Below are positions 7,981 through 14,364 of a stretch of DNA of 14,364 nucleotides, piece after piece; within the stretch, counting starts at the first letter, position 1; each line of letters begins with the position of its first letter. Position numbers and translations under genes: made by a program. Below the pieces are notes generated by a model. It searched no databases. It was not told where the DNA came from and saw nothing but the letters and a program-made list of their open reading frames with translations. Source of the DNA: Alphaproteobacteria bacterium (GTDB lineage Bacteria; Pseudomonadota; Alphaproteobacteria; Sneathiellales; Sneathiellaceae); the NCBI GenBank assembly GCA_006226265.1, contig SBHH01000325.1:1-14364 (forward strand), written 5' to 3'.

Positions 7981-8733
7981 ATGAAACAGGCAAAACGGCA
8001 AATGGCCATCATGAACATGCTGCAGGCGGAAAAATCTTGCGGCGTGGTCGAGTTGGCGAACAAACTCGGCGTCTCGGATGAAACGATTCGCCGCGACATC
8101 AAGGAAATGGCGAAATCCGGAACGGTCGAGAAGATCCATGGCGGCGTCATGCTTCCACAAGCTTCACTGGAGCCCCCTTTCCTGCGTCGGCTGGAAGTTC
8201 AGCAGCGGGAAAAACAGCGGATCGCCAAACTCGCAGCCTCGATCATCCAGGACGGGGAAACCATCCTCATCGATAACGGCAGTACTTCCTGCTATGTGGC
8301 AAAGGCCTTGAGTTCGCACCGGAATTTGACCGTGGTGACAAATTCGACGGAAGTTGCCCGTGATCTTTGCGCCCGCAACAACAATACGGTTTTCATGGCG
8401 GGCGGGCAGATCCGCGCCGATGACTGCGCTACCTATGGCCCAACGGCAGTCAGTTTCGCAAAGCAATTCACGACGGAGCGGGCCATTCTCTCCATGGCCT
8501 CCATCAGCGCCGAGCAGGGTTTCCTCGATTGCGACCTTGGGGAGGCGGAGTTCAAACGCGCCATCCTGCCCCAGGCCGAAAGCATTATTGTCGTTGCCGA
8601 TCATATGAAATTCAATCGGCCAGGAGTGGTCAAAATATGCGACTTTGACGCCGTTGACCTGCTCCTGACCGATCAGCTGCCCCCGCAGAAGATCATCGAT
8701 AAAATCGGGCGCGATCGCATTCTTATCGCTTAG
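7981..8733 (+). CDS. DeoR/GlpR-family transcriptional repressor
   Basis: DNA-binding regulator of 250 residues, the usual DeoR/GlpR length. The N-terminal winged helix-turn-helix spans about residues 6-56 (ELANKLGVSDETIRRDIKEM, then the wing KIHGGV). The C-terminal DeoR effector domain follows: IDNGSTS at 97-103 is the phosphate/sugar-binding loop, with VVTNSTEVAR and MAGGQIR further on. The block usually close to GADGIS reads SMASISAEQGF, so the ligand pocket may be atypical. I chose ATG 7981, preceded by GGGGGG at a suitable distance. An in-frame upstream TTG at 7852 would translate through both palindromes and is unlikely. The gene is divergent from the aldehyde/alcohol dehydrogenase pair, its most likely target, and convergent with the amidotransferase-like gene. 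Family members usually answer to phosphorylated sugars or related metabolites; the ligand here is unknown. Confidence 0.9.
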   Translation: MKQAKRQMAIMNMLQAEKSCGVVELANKLGVSDETIRRDIKEMAKSGTVEKIHGGVMLPQASLEPPFLRRLEVQQREKQRIAKLAASIIQDGETILIDNGSTSCYVAKALSSHRNLTVVTNSTEVARDLCARNNNTVFMAGGQIRADDCATYGPTAVSFAKQFTTERAILSMASISAEQGFLDCDLGEAEFKRAILPQAESIIVVADHMKFNRPGVVKICDFDAVDLLLTDQLPPQKIIDKIGRDRILIA

Positions 8734-8763
8734 GCGCCCGACCTTCATCATTTAGCCTTGCTA

Positions 8764-8786
8764 CCCGCCTCAGTCATCGAGGCGGG
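8764..8786. terminator. GC-rich stem-loop at the convergent ends of the DeoR-family and amidotransferase genes
   Basis: Perfect 8-base arms CCCGCCTC (8764-8771) and GAGGCGGG (8779-8786) enclose a 7-base loop. The stem overlaps the TGA stop and last codons of the - strand amidotransferase gene and lies 30 bases after the stop of the + strand regulator. Neither strand has a T-run after the stem, so it is not a classical intrinsic terminator. It may protect 3' ends or pause polymerase from both sides. Confidence 0.35.
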
Positions 8787-9630
8787 GTCGCACCTTGATA
8801 GCGATCCAGTTACGAAGTTCCTGCTCACGGATATCCGCCTCCAGTACATCGTCATCCACGCCAAGCTGCCAGCGGAGCGCGTGGGACACCGGGTCTTCGA
8901 ACAGGCCCTGCATCTTGGCGATGAAGCTGTCTGCATCATCAAGGGAGGTGAAATTGCCCTGCTTCGTCAGCCCTTCGCGACGCCAGCGGCAAAGGCTCGC
9001 CACCTCATTGAAATCATATTCCGGATGATACTGAAGCGCCCAGAAGCTGCCGCCCTGATGGGTGACATCGACCGCCTGCACCCGCGTGAAATCATTACCC
9101 GCGAGAAGCACCGCGCCTTCCGGCAGTTCCTGCACCTCATCCTCATGGCTTGTAAAGCCATCGAAGACCGATTTCTTGCCCATGAACATCGGGTGGGCAC
9201 GCCCCTCCTCCGTTAGGGAGATTTTCCGGGCCAGGCCAAACTCGCGCCCTTTAGGGTTCTTCGCGCATTTACCGCCCGCCGCCGTCACCGCCATCTGCGC
9301 GGCCCAGCAACTCCCGAACATCGGCACCCGCGTCTCATATACGGCCTGACAGAAGCGGATCTGCCGAGCGACCCGATCATCCGCATCGTTATGGATGGTG
9401 AGGCTCGATCCCGTCCAGCAGACACCGTGATATGCCTCAATCGCCTTGCCTTCGGGCAACCTGCAATCGGCATCCGCAGGGAAGATGATATCCACCTCCG
9501 CTCCCGGCATGTTGGATGTCAGCATCCGGGCATAGAGATCGCCTGCCAGGGTGCCGCCATTTTCTGCGAGAGGGCCACGATGTTCTTCGGGATATCCGTC
9601 GAGCACCAGAAACCGTGCATTATTCGTCAC
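8770..9630 (-). CDS. Class I glutamine amidotransferase-like protein (GMP synthase-type GATase domain), putative gamma-glutamyl hydrolase
   Basis: Cysteine-dependent hydrolase fold of the GATase1 type. The nucleophile elbow MFGSCWAAQ holds Cys108, and YHPEYD provides His202 and Glu204 of the triad. CWTGSSLTI (71-79) is the oxyanion-side loop. Residues from about 205 to 286 are a helical C-terminal extension beyond the standard domain. I place the start at GTG 9630, with GGAG (9639-9642) eight bases upstream and 28 bases after the dioxygenase stop. The longer open frame to 9726 would overlap the dioxygenase gene by 68 bases. The sequence resembles the GuaA-type domain more than the C26 peptidase PuuD, but no synthetase domain is attached. 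Beside a PuuA-like synthetase it could remove a gamma-glutamyl group, as PuuD does in putrescine breakdown; that role is inference. It is the last gene of the - strand run. Confidence 0.82.
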   Translation of the reverse strand: MTNNARFLVLDGYPEEHRGPLAENGGTLAGDLYARMLTSNMPGAEVDIIFPADADCRLPEGKAIEAYHGVCWTGSSLTIHNDADDRVARQIRFCQAVYETRVPMFGSCWAAQMAVTAAGGKCAKNPKGREFGLARKISLTEEGRAHPMFMGKKSVFDGFTSHEDEVQELPEGAVLLAGNDFTRVQAVDVTHQGGSFWALQYHPEYDFNEVASLCRWRREGLTKQGNFTSLDDADSFIAKMQGLFEDPVSHALRWQLGVDDDVLEADIREQELRNWIAIKVRPRLDD

Positions 9631-9658
9631 ACTCGTTACTCCGACTTGAATTGCCGGA

Positions 9659-10513
9659 TCAGACCGGACGCGTATCCCCGCCAATGGTGACACGGCGCAT
9701 GAAGCGGCGGTACTGGACATAGTCATTCATGGCATAATGCTGCGTGCAGCTATTATCCCACATGGCGACCGATTTCGGTTGCCAGCGGAAACGGCAGACG
9801 AATTCCGGCTTGGTGGAAAATTCATAAAGGAACTTCAGAAGCGGGGCGCTTTCTTCCTTGGTCATGCCCTTGATGCGAAGCGTGAACATCGGGTTCACAT
9901 AGATACATTTTCGGCCTGAAATATCATGGGTGCGGATCAGTGGATGCTCAACCTCGGTTTCGACCACATCGGAATATTTGTATTTCAGGCTGTGCTTGCC
10001 TTCATACTTTTCACGCGTGGTGCGGGGATCATAGGCGATAGAGGCGGAATGCACGGCGACCAGCCCGTCAAGCAGTTCCTTCATCTTGTCGGAAAGCGCA
10101 TCATAAGCAGCGGCCATATCCGCCCAGAGCGTGTCGCCACCGACCGGCGGAATATCGATGCCATAAAGCATGGTGTAAAGCGTCGGCTTTTCAAAGAAGG
10201 TGTTGTCCGTATGCCAGCCTGTGCCGAAGGACGCGCCCTCGCCTGCCGGTTTCAGAACCTCGATCAGTTCCGGATGGGCGTTGGAGCCTTCAACGATCGG
10301 ATGGACTTCCGGGGTGCCGAACCGCTTGGCAAAGGTCAGCTGCCGTTCCGGGGTGACTTCCTGATCGCGGAAGAAAATGACGTGATTATGAACGAGGGCA
10401 TCTTTCACTTCGCCGAACTGCTCATCCGTGAGTTCCCGGGAGAGATCAACACCGGCGATCTCCGCACCGATGCAAGACGTAAGTGGCTGTACTTCAATGG
10501 TATTATAGCTCAT
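9659..10513 (-). CDS. TauD/TfdA-family 2-oxoglutarate- and Fe(II)-dependent dioxygenase
   Basis: Cytoplasmic dioxygenase that couples 2-oxoglutarate decarboxylation to hydroxylation of a substrate. The length is 284 residues (E. coli TauD 283) with alignable sequence throughout, starting from TSCIGAEIAGVDLSR. The Fe ligands are His101 and Asp103 (GWHTDNTF) and His259 (TQHYAMNDY). Arg270 and Arg274 (YRRFMRRVTI) match the 2-oxoglutarate and sulfonate-side arginines. His71 (VHPI) matches TauD His70. TauD residues Tyr73, Asp94 and Asn95, near the taurine amine, appear here as Val, Phe and Gly, so taurine itself is doubtful. I chose ATG 10513 because it aligns with TauD and has GGGGA upstream; the frame continues 31 codons further without homology. 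It is preceded by candidate MocR sites and followed closely by the amidotransferase-like gene. Confidence 0.88.
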   Translation of the reverse strand: MSYNTIEVQPLTSCIGAEIAGVDLSRELTDEQFGEVKDALVHNHVIFFRDQEVTPERQLTFAKRFGTPEVHPIVEGSNAHPELIEVLKPAGEGASFGTGWHTDNTFFEKPTLYTMLYGIDIPPVGGDTLWADMAAAYDALSDKMKELLDGLVAVHSASIAYDPRTTREKYEGKHSLKYKYSDVVETEVEHPLIRTHDISGRKCIYVNPMFTLRIKGMTKEESAPLLKFLYEFSTKPEFVCRFRWQPKSVAMWDNSCTQHYAMNDYVQYRRFMRRVTIGGDTRPV

Positions 10514-10590
10514 CTCAATCCCCGACTTCCTGTTTGAGACAACGGTTATTTCATTTTTCCTAGGTAGGACATTGCGTTGAAAAACGATAG

Positions 10591-10620
10591 TACCAGACGG
10601 CACCAATCATTTATACCAGA
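10591..10620. promoter_or_regulatory. Direct repeat of TACCAGA, candidate MocR operator for the dioxygenase gene
   Basis: TACCAGA occurs at 10591-10597 and again at 10614-10620, start to start 23 bases, with a related CACCAAT at 10601-10607 between them. On the transcribed (-) strand these read TCTGGTA. The site lies 78-107 bases before the dioxygenase ATG, directly after the end of the MocR gene. GabR- and TauR-type MocR proteins are known to bind direct repeats, and CTGG-containing repeats have been described for TauR. Binding by the neighbouring regulator is inference. Confidence 0.45.
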
Positions 10621-10624
10621 TGTC

Positions 10625-12073
10625 TCACCTAAGATCGAGAAGCCGGGCGAGCCGCGTGATTCCTTCATCGATCCGGTTGGTTGCGATCGAGGAAAAGCCG
10701 AGCCTGAAAAAGCGCCGCCCCTCCTCCGCTTGCATGAAATGGACGGCGCCGGGTTCCAGCACGACCCCCTCTTTAAGGGCACGTGTTGCGAGGAGCTCCG
10801 CATCCAGCTCCTCCGGCCCCCTGATCCAGAAACTGGTGCCACCGAAACTCGGCACCGTCGTCATGCCGGGGAGATGATTATCGAGGCCCGCCCGCATTTT
10901 CTCCCAGCGTTCGCCATAGGCATTGTGAAGTTTCCGGATATAGGCATCGTGATAGCCTTGCGCAATGAAAAGCGCCGTGGTGCGCTGATTATTACTGGGC
11001 GCATGGCGAACAATCAGGCGGCGAAGCGCGCGAAGTTCACGGATAAGCCCGGCGGACGCGACGATATAGCCAAGCCGAAGCCCCGGAAACATGGATTTTG
11101 ACAGGCTACCCACATATATGACCCGTCCCTCCCCATCTTGACTTTTAAGGGCGGGCACGCTCTCTCCGGTATAGTTGGTGTCGCTCTCGAAATCGTCCTC
11201 GATCACCAGCAGATCACGGGAGGAGGCCGCGTCAAGAAGCTTTGCCCGCCGTTCTTCTGACAAGGTCACGGTTGTCGGATATTGGTGGCTTGGCGTCACA
11301 TAGACCATCTGGGCGGATTTGAGGGCATCCCCCACCACGACCCCTTCCCCGTCGATTTCAAGAGGGAGAAGCGCCGCCCCGCAAAACTCGAAAATATTGC
11401 GCGCATCGGGATATCCCGGATTTTCAATGCCGACCCGGACTCCCCCTTTCATAAGCGCCGAGGCAATCAGATAAAGCCCGTTCTGCGCGCCCATGGTGAT
11501 GAGGATTTCTTCCGCGCCTGCATAAATCCCGCGTTTCGGGAGGAGCTTGGTGCGGATTTCCTCGATCAATTCCGGATCATCCGCCGTGACCGCATCGCTC
11601 GCCCAGTCACGCATGGCGCTCTGGCTCATCGCCTGACGAGAACATTCCCGCCATGCCGGCAAGGGAAAGAGGCTCGCGTCAGGCTGGCCATAGACGAAAG
11701 GATAGGGAAAGTCCTGCCAATTTGCAGGCTTTACGATATTACGCTGATGCGAGAGCAGCGCGTCTGTACGCGCTTTCCAATCAATGCTTGTCCTGACGGG
11801 GGACAGTTTGACCGCCATCGGCAGGTGACTTACCGCAGCGTCGCTCACCATAAAGCCGGAGCGGTTCAGGGCGATCAGGAAATCATTCTCGACCAGTTTT
11901 TCATAGACCAGCACCACCGTCGTCCGCGAAAGCGACAGGTTCTTCGCAAGCTTCCGGGTTGAAGGCATTTTCGTACCCGCCGGAAGCTGGCCATTCAGAA
12001 TGGCGGCGATGATCTGCTCACGAAGCTGGTTCTGCGCCGACGTATCGGCGTTGCGGTCGATAATGAAAAGCAA
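10625..12073 (-). CDS. MocR-type (GntR HTH plus aminotransferase-like) PLP-dependent transcriptional regulator
   Basis: Fusion of a GntR winged helix-turn-helix (residues 12-77: QLREQIIAAILNGQLPAGTK, PSTRKLAKNLSLSRTTVV) with a fold-type I aminotransferase domain (about 125-482). The PLP lysine is Lys326 in GSLSKSMFPGLRLGY. Other PLP-pocket motifs are MGAQNGL (194-200), ENPGYPD (217-223), YVTPSHQYPT (258-267) and IEDDFESD (291-298). The 482 residues match GabR/TauR/PdxR relatives. Such proteins sense an amine or amino acid that reacts with PLP. The only sensible start is TTG 12073, with AGGA (12082-12085) eight bases before it and an in-frame TGA upstream. Unusually for MocR genes it is not divergent from its likely target but lies in the same direction, between the glutamine synthetase and dioxygenase genes. 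It may control both. Confidence 0.9.
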   Translation of the reverse strand: MLFIIDRNADTSAQNQLREQIIAAILNGQLPAGTKMPSTRKLAKNLSLSRTTVVLVYEKLVENDFLIALNRSGFMVSDAAVSHLPMAVKLSPVRTSIDWKARTDALLSHQRNIVKPANWQDFPYPFVYGQPDASLFPLPAWRECSRQAMSQSAMRDWASDAVTADDPELIEEIRTKLLPKRGIYAGAEEILITMGAQNGLYLIASALMKGGVRVGIENPGYPDARNIFEFCGAALLPLEIDGEGVVVGDALKSAQMVYVTPSHQYPTTVTLSEERRAKLLDAASSRDLLVIEDDFESDTNYTGESVPALKSQDGEGRVIYVGSLSKSMFPGLRLGYIVASAGLIRELRALRRLIVRHAPSNNQRTTALFIAQGYHDAYIRKLHNAYGERWEKMRAGLDNHLPGMTTVPSFGGTSFWIRGPEELDAELLATRALKEGVVLEPGAVHFMQAEEGRRFFRLGFSSIATNRIDEGITRLARLLDLR

Positions 12074-12123
12074 ACTCGAAATCCTGCAAGGCTTGATGGT
12101 TTGCCGCCATCATAGGCCGCACT

Positions 12124-12144
12124 TCCCTCCGCTGGAAAGAGGGA
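12124..12144. other. Stem-loop between the glutamine synthetase-like and MocR genes
   Basis: The arms TCCCTC (12124-12129) and GAGGGA (12139-12144) enclose a 9-base loop; with one bulged base the stem can extend outward to pair ACT with AGT. It lies in the 82-base gap downstream of the synthetase stop and upstream of the MocR TTG. There is no following T-run, so it is not a standard terminator. It could limit read-through or set mRNA ends. Confidence 0.25.
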
Positions 12145-12155
12145 GTTGCGACAGG

Positions 12156-13523
12156 TCAGATAATCTCGAAATAACGTTTGAGTTCCCAGTCAGTGATCGC
12201 TTTTCGAAATTCCCGTTCTTCCCATTCGCGGGTGACGACATAATGATCGACGAAGGCGTCGCCGAACAACTCGCGCGCCGCCGACGATTTCTTAAGCCGC
12301 TGCGCCGCATCCCAAAGGGTTTTGGGAAGCGCCAGTTCCTCCGGAAATTCCTGGGTATAGGCATTTCCCTTAACGCCTGCCGTCGGCTCGATCTTGTTCT
12401 CGATGCCCCAGAGGCCCGAACCCAGTGCCGCCGCAATGGCGATATGCGGGTTCATGTCAGCGGCAGCGATGCGGTATTCAACGCGCTGGGACTTTGCCGA
12501 TCCCGGAATGGCGCGAAGGGCACAAGTGCGGTTTTCAACGCCCCAGCTTGCCTCCGTCGGCGCCCAGAAGCCCGGGATCATGCGGGTATAGCTGTTAATC
12601 GTCGGTGCGATCATGGCCAGAAGTTCCGGCATCAGTTTCTGCTGACCCCCGATGAAATGACGCATGGTATCGCTGATGTTATGATCCTTCGACGTATCAT
12701 GGAACAGGCTTTTGCCGTCCTTGCCCGCGAGCGAGAGATGAATATGCCCGCTCTGGCCCGGATATTCCGGTGACCATTTCGCCATGAAGGTTGCCATCAG
12801 GCCGTTCTTCTGCGCGAGGATCTTCGCGAACGTCTTGAAAAGCGCGCCTTTGTCGGCGGCCTTCAGCGCCTCGTCATAGGCAATGGCGGCCTCCAAAACG
12901 CCCGGACCGGTTTCGGTATGCAACCCTTCGAGGGGCATATCCATTTCCGTGCAAAGGGCGAGAAGCTGCTCGTAAAACTCATGTTCGACCGAGGCACGCA
13001 GCATGGAATATCCGAAGAAGCCCGGCGTGAAATTGGTGAGGTTTTGATAGTTCTTTTCGCGGATGGAATGGGGCGTTTCCTCGAACATGAAAAACTCATA
13101 TTCGCAGGCCGCCGTTGCCGCAAAGCCCATGTCGTCGGCTTTTTTGAGGACTCGTTTCAGGGTTTGGCGAGGGCAGACATGGGCCGCGCGATCGCCGAAT
13201 TCCAGAAGGAAAAACAGCATGTTATCTTCAAGCGGCAATTCGCGGCAGCTGTTGATCACCGGCACAACAGTCGCATCCGCATAACCGTTCGCCCAGCCGG
13301 TGTAGCTTTCGGTATCGTATAGCTGATCGTTTACATCCCAGCCCAGCACCACGTCGCAGAAGCCGAAGCCCTTTTCGAGGATGCTGAAGAATTTTTCGGT
13401 GCTGAGATATTTACCGCGGAGGACGCCGTCGATGTCGAAGACCCCGACTTTTACATAATCAAGTTCCCGCTCCTCGATAATGCTGCGGGCGTCGGTGACT
13501 GTCTTTACGAAACGCGCGTCCAT
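12156..13523 (-). CDS. Glutamine synthetase-family gamma-glutamyl ligase (PuuA-like)
   Basis: ATP-dependent ligase of the glutamine synthetase fold, probably joining the gamma-carboxyl of glutamate to an amine. The catalytic residues are present: Glu141/Glu143 (CEYEFFMF), Glu204 and Glu211 (TETGPGVLEAA), His260/His262 (GHIHLSL), Asn310 and Arg314 (NSYTRMIPGFWAP), Arg332 and Arg337 (ENRTCALR), and Glu349/Arg351 (VEYRIAAADMNP). The spacing in TETGPGVLE and the absence of the NLYxLP adenylylation site of GlnA point to the PuuA/GlnT-like group rather than the housekeeping enzyme. Length 455 residues fits. ATG 13523 has GGAG five bases upstream, and the frame upstream of it overlaps the phosphatase gene without homology. 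It follows the phosphatase gene after 22 bases, so the two are co-transcribed. The amine is unknown; ethanolamine, putrescine or similar are candidates. Confidence 0.88.
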   Translation of the reverse strand: MDARFVKTVTDARSIIEERELDYVKVGVFDIDGVLRGKYLSTEKFFSILEKGFGFCDVVLGWDVNDQLYDTESYTGWANGYADATVVPVINSCRELPLEDNMLFFLLEFGDRAAHVCPRQTLKRVLKKADDMGFAATAACEYEFFMFEETPHSIREKNYQNLTNFTPGFFGYSMLRASVEHEFYEQLLALCTEMDMPLEGLHTETGPGVLEAAIAYDEALKAADKGALFKTFAKILAQKNGLMATFMAKWSPEYPGQSGHIHLSLAGKDGKSLFHDTSKDHNISDTMRHFIGGQQKLMPELLAMIAPTINSYTRMIPGFWAPTEASWGVENRTCALRAIPGSAKSQRVEYRIAAADMNPHIAIAAALGSGLWGIENKIEPTAGVKGNAYTQEFPEELALPKTLWDAAQRLKKSSAARELFGDAFVDHYVVTREWEEREFRKAITDWELKRYFEII

Positions 13524-13545
13524 TTTTACTCCGTTTGTCTGTTCG

Positions 13546-14352
13546 CTAACCCGCCAGCTGTTCAAGGGCCTTGGCATGCAACTCCGGTGTTGCCGCGGCA
13601 AGGATCGTACCGTCGGAGTCAAGTCCCAGACGGTTGCCGGACCAGTCCGTGATCACCCCGCCTGCTTCCTCAATCACTGGGATCAGCGCCATGTAATCAT
13701 AAGTCTGCAGGCCCGTCTCGACAACGATATCGGCCCAGCCGGACGCCAGAATGGCGTAGATATAGCAGTCCCCGCCATAGCGCCGGATCCGGGTCGTATC
13801 CCGCAACTTTGTGAACTTGGAATGATGATCGGGCGAAAAATATTCTGCCGATGTGGTCATCAGGATTGCCTGATCAAGGTCCGTGCATTTGCTGACCTGA
13901 CAACGGGTGCCGTTGAAATAGCAGCCCTTGCCTTCGATCGCGATCCAGAATTCCTTCATCGCGGGCATTGAAATGGCGCCAATCCGCGCGCGCCCCTCTT
14001 TCACATAGGCAATCAGGGTGCCATAGAGCGGGAGGCCGGAAACGAAGCTTTTTGTACCATCAATCGGATCGAGAACCCAGATTTCGTCGCGTTCCAGGCC
14101 CTCGACGCCATGTTCTTCGCCAAGAATGCCATGGGCGGGATAGCTTTTCGTGATCATCTCCCGAAGGAGGCGCTCTGTCTCCCGGTCGGCGATCGTCACC
14201 GGCGAATTGTCGCTTTTGTCTATGATATCAAGGGGTTTTCGGAAATAGGAAGAGGTACTGCGGGCGGCTGTTCCGGCAAGCGAACAGGCAAAACCGGCAA
14301 GTTCAGACCACTCACCCTGCACCGGAGCCGTCATATAAAAAAGGTCATTCAT
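13546..14352 (-). CDS. Inositol monophosphatase-family phosphatase, HisN-like
   Basis: Mg-dependent phosphomonoesterase of the IMPase superfamily. The catalytic residues are Glu79 in LGEEHG, the loop DPIDGTKSF with Asp95 and Asp98, and Asp219 in TYDYMALIPVIEEAGG. The stretches DGTKSFVSGLPLYGTLIA and GGDCYIYAILASGWADIVVE are close to the histidinol-phosphatase (HisN) branch rather than to SuhB or CysQ. At 268 residues it is full length. The start ATG at 14352 is near the window edge and has only AT-rich sequence visible before it, with no Shine-Dalgarno; ATG 14334 is an alternative. It heads the visible - strand run and is 22 bases from the synthetase gene. No other histidine genes are near, so it could be true HisN or a phosphatase recruited to this pathway. 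The substrate cannot be decided from the sequence. Confidence 0.85.
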   Translation of the reverse strand: MNDLFYMTAPVQGEWSELAGFACSLAGTAARSTSSYFRKPLDIIDKSDNSPVTIADRETERLLREMITKSYPAHGILGEEHGVEGLERDEIWVLDPIDGTKSFVSGLPLYGTLIAYVKEGRARIGAISMPAMKEFWIAIEGKGCYFNGTRCQVSKCTDLDQAILMTTSAEYFSPDHHSKFTKLRDTTRIRRYGGDCYIYAILASGWADIVVETGLQTYDYMALIPVIEEAGGVITDWSGNRLGLDSDGTILAAATPELHAKALEQLAG

Positions 14353-14364
14353 ATAAAAAATAAT

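Noticed and set aside
8764..8786. A classical Rho-independent terminator
   Set aside because: The stem is good, but neither strand has a T-rich tail after it.
9631..9726. The longer N-terminal reading of the amidotransferase-like gene from 9726
   Set aside because: It would overlap the dioxygenase gene by 68 bases, the added residues look like no family, and GTG 9630 has a well-placed GGAG.
9659..10513. Naming the dioxygenase tauD (taurine dioxygenase)
   Set aside because: The family is clear, but residues near the taurine amine do not match and no taurine transport genes are seen.
12156..13523. Naming the ligase glnA (housekeeping glutamine synthetase)
   Set aside because: The NLYxLP adenylylation motif is missing, active-site spacing follows the PuuA-like group, and the context is an amine-catabolism type cluster.

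Overview
The window looks like chromosomal DNA from a proteobacterium, most likely an alphaproteobacterium. This is inferred from a GC content in the mid-50s by eye, dense coding with short or overlapping junctions, frequent GTG/TTG starts, and the gene families present: Liv/Urt-type ABC permeases, a MocR-type PLP regulator beside a TauD-like dioxygenase, and a PuuA-like glutamine synthetase. I cannot fix the genus. I see no RNA genes, insertion sequences, CRISPR arrays or phage genes, and no gene-free stretch longer than about 215 bases. Nearly all the sequence is covered by eleven recognisable genes.

Left part, + strand (1-3424): the last two genes of a branched-chain amino acid/urea-type ABC importer (two permeases overlapping by 11 bases), then uracil-DNA glycosylase and a glycerophosphodiester phosphodiesterase that overlap by 20 bases. 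The phosphodiesterase meets, tail to tail with a 6-base gap, a Na/phosphate cotransporter-family protein with a PhoU-like tail on the - strand (3431-5062).

Middle part (5185-8733): an aldehyde dehydrogenase followed by an iron-containing alcohol dehydrogenase form a two-gene - strand unit. It is divergent from a DeoR-family repressor on the + strand. The 214-base divergent region holds three perfect dyad-symmetric elements, the best candidate operators in the window.

Right part, - strand (14352 down to 8770): in transcription order, a HisN-like inositol-monophosphatase-family phosphatase, a PuuA-like glutamine synthetase, a MocR (GntR-aminotransferase) regulator, a TauD-family 2-oxoglutarate dioxygenase, and a class I glutamine amidotransferase-family hydrolase. 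A direct repeat of TACCAGA lies between the regulator and the dioxygenase gene and resembles a MocR operator.

Taken together, the middle and right parts contain each enzyme class needed for a gamma-glutamyl-protected amino-alcohol pathway: an ATP-dependent gamma-glutamyl ligase, an alcohol dehydrogenase, an aldehyde dehydrogenase and a Cys-His-Glu hydrolase to remove the glutamyl group. A substrate such as ethanolamine would end as an amino acid such as glycine. This is an inference from gene content; the substrate is unknown. The dioxygenase keeps the Fe and 2-oxoglutarate ligands of TauD but, as far as I can align from memory, not the residues that hold the amine of taurine, so it probably acts on another compound.
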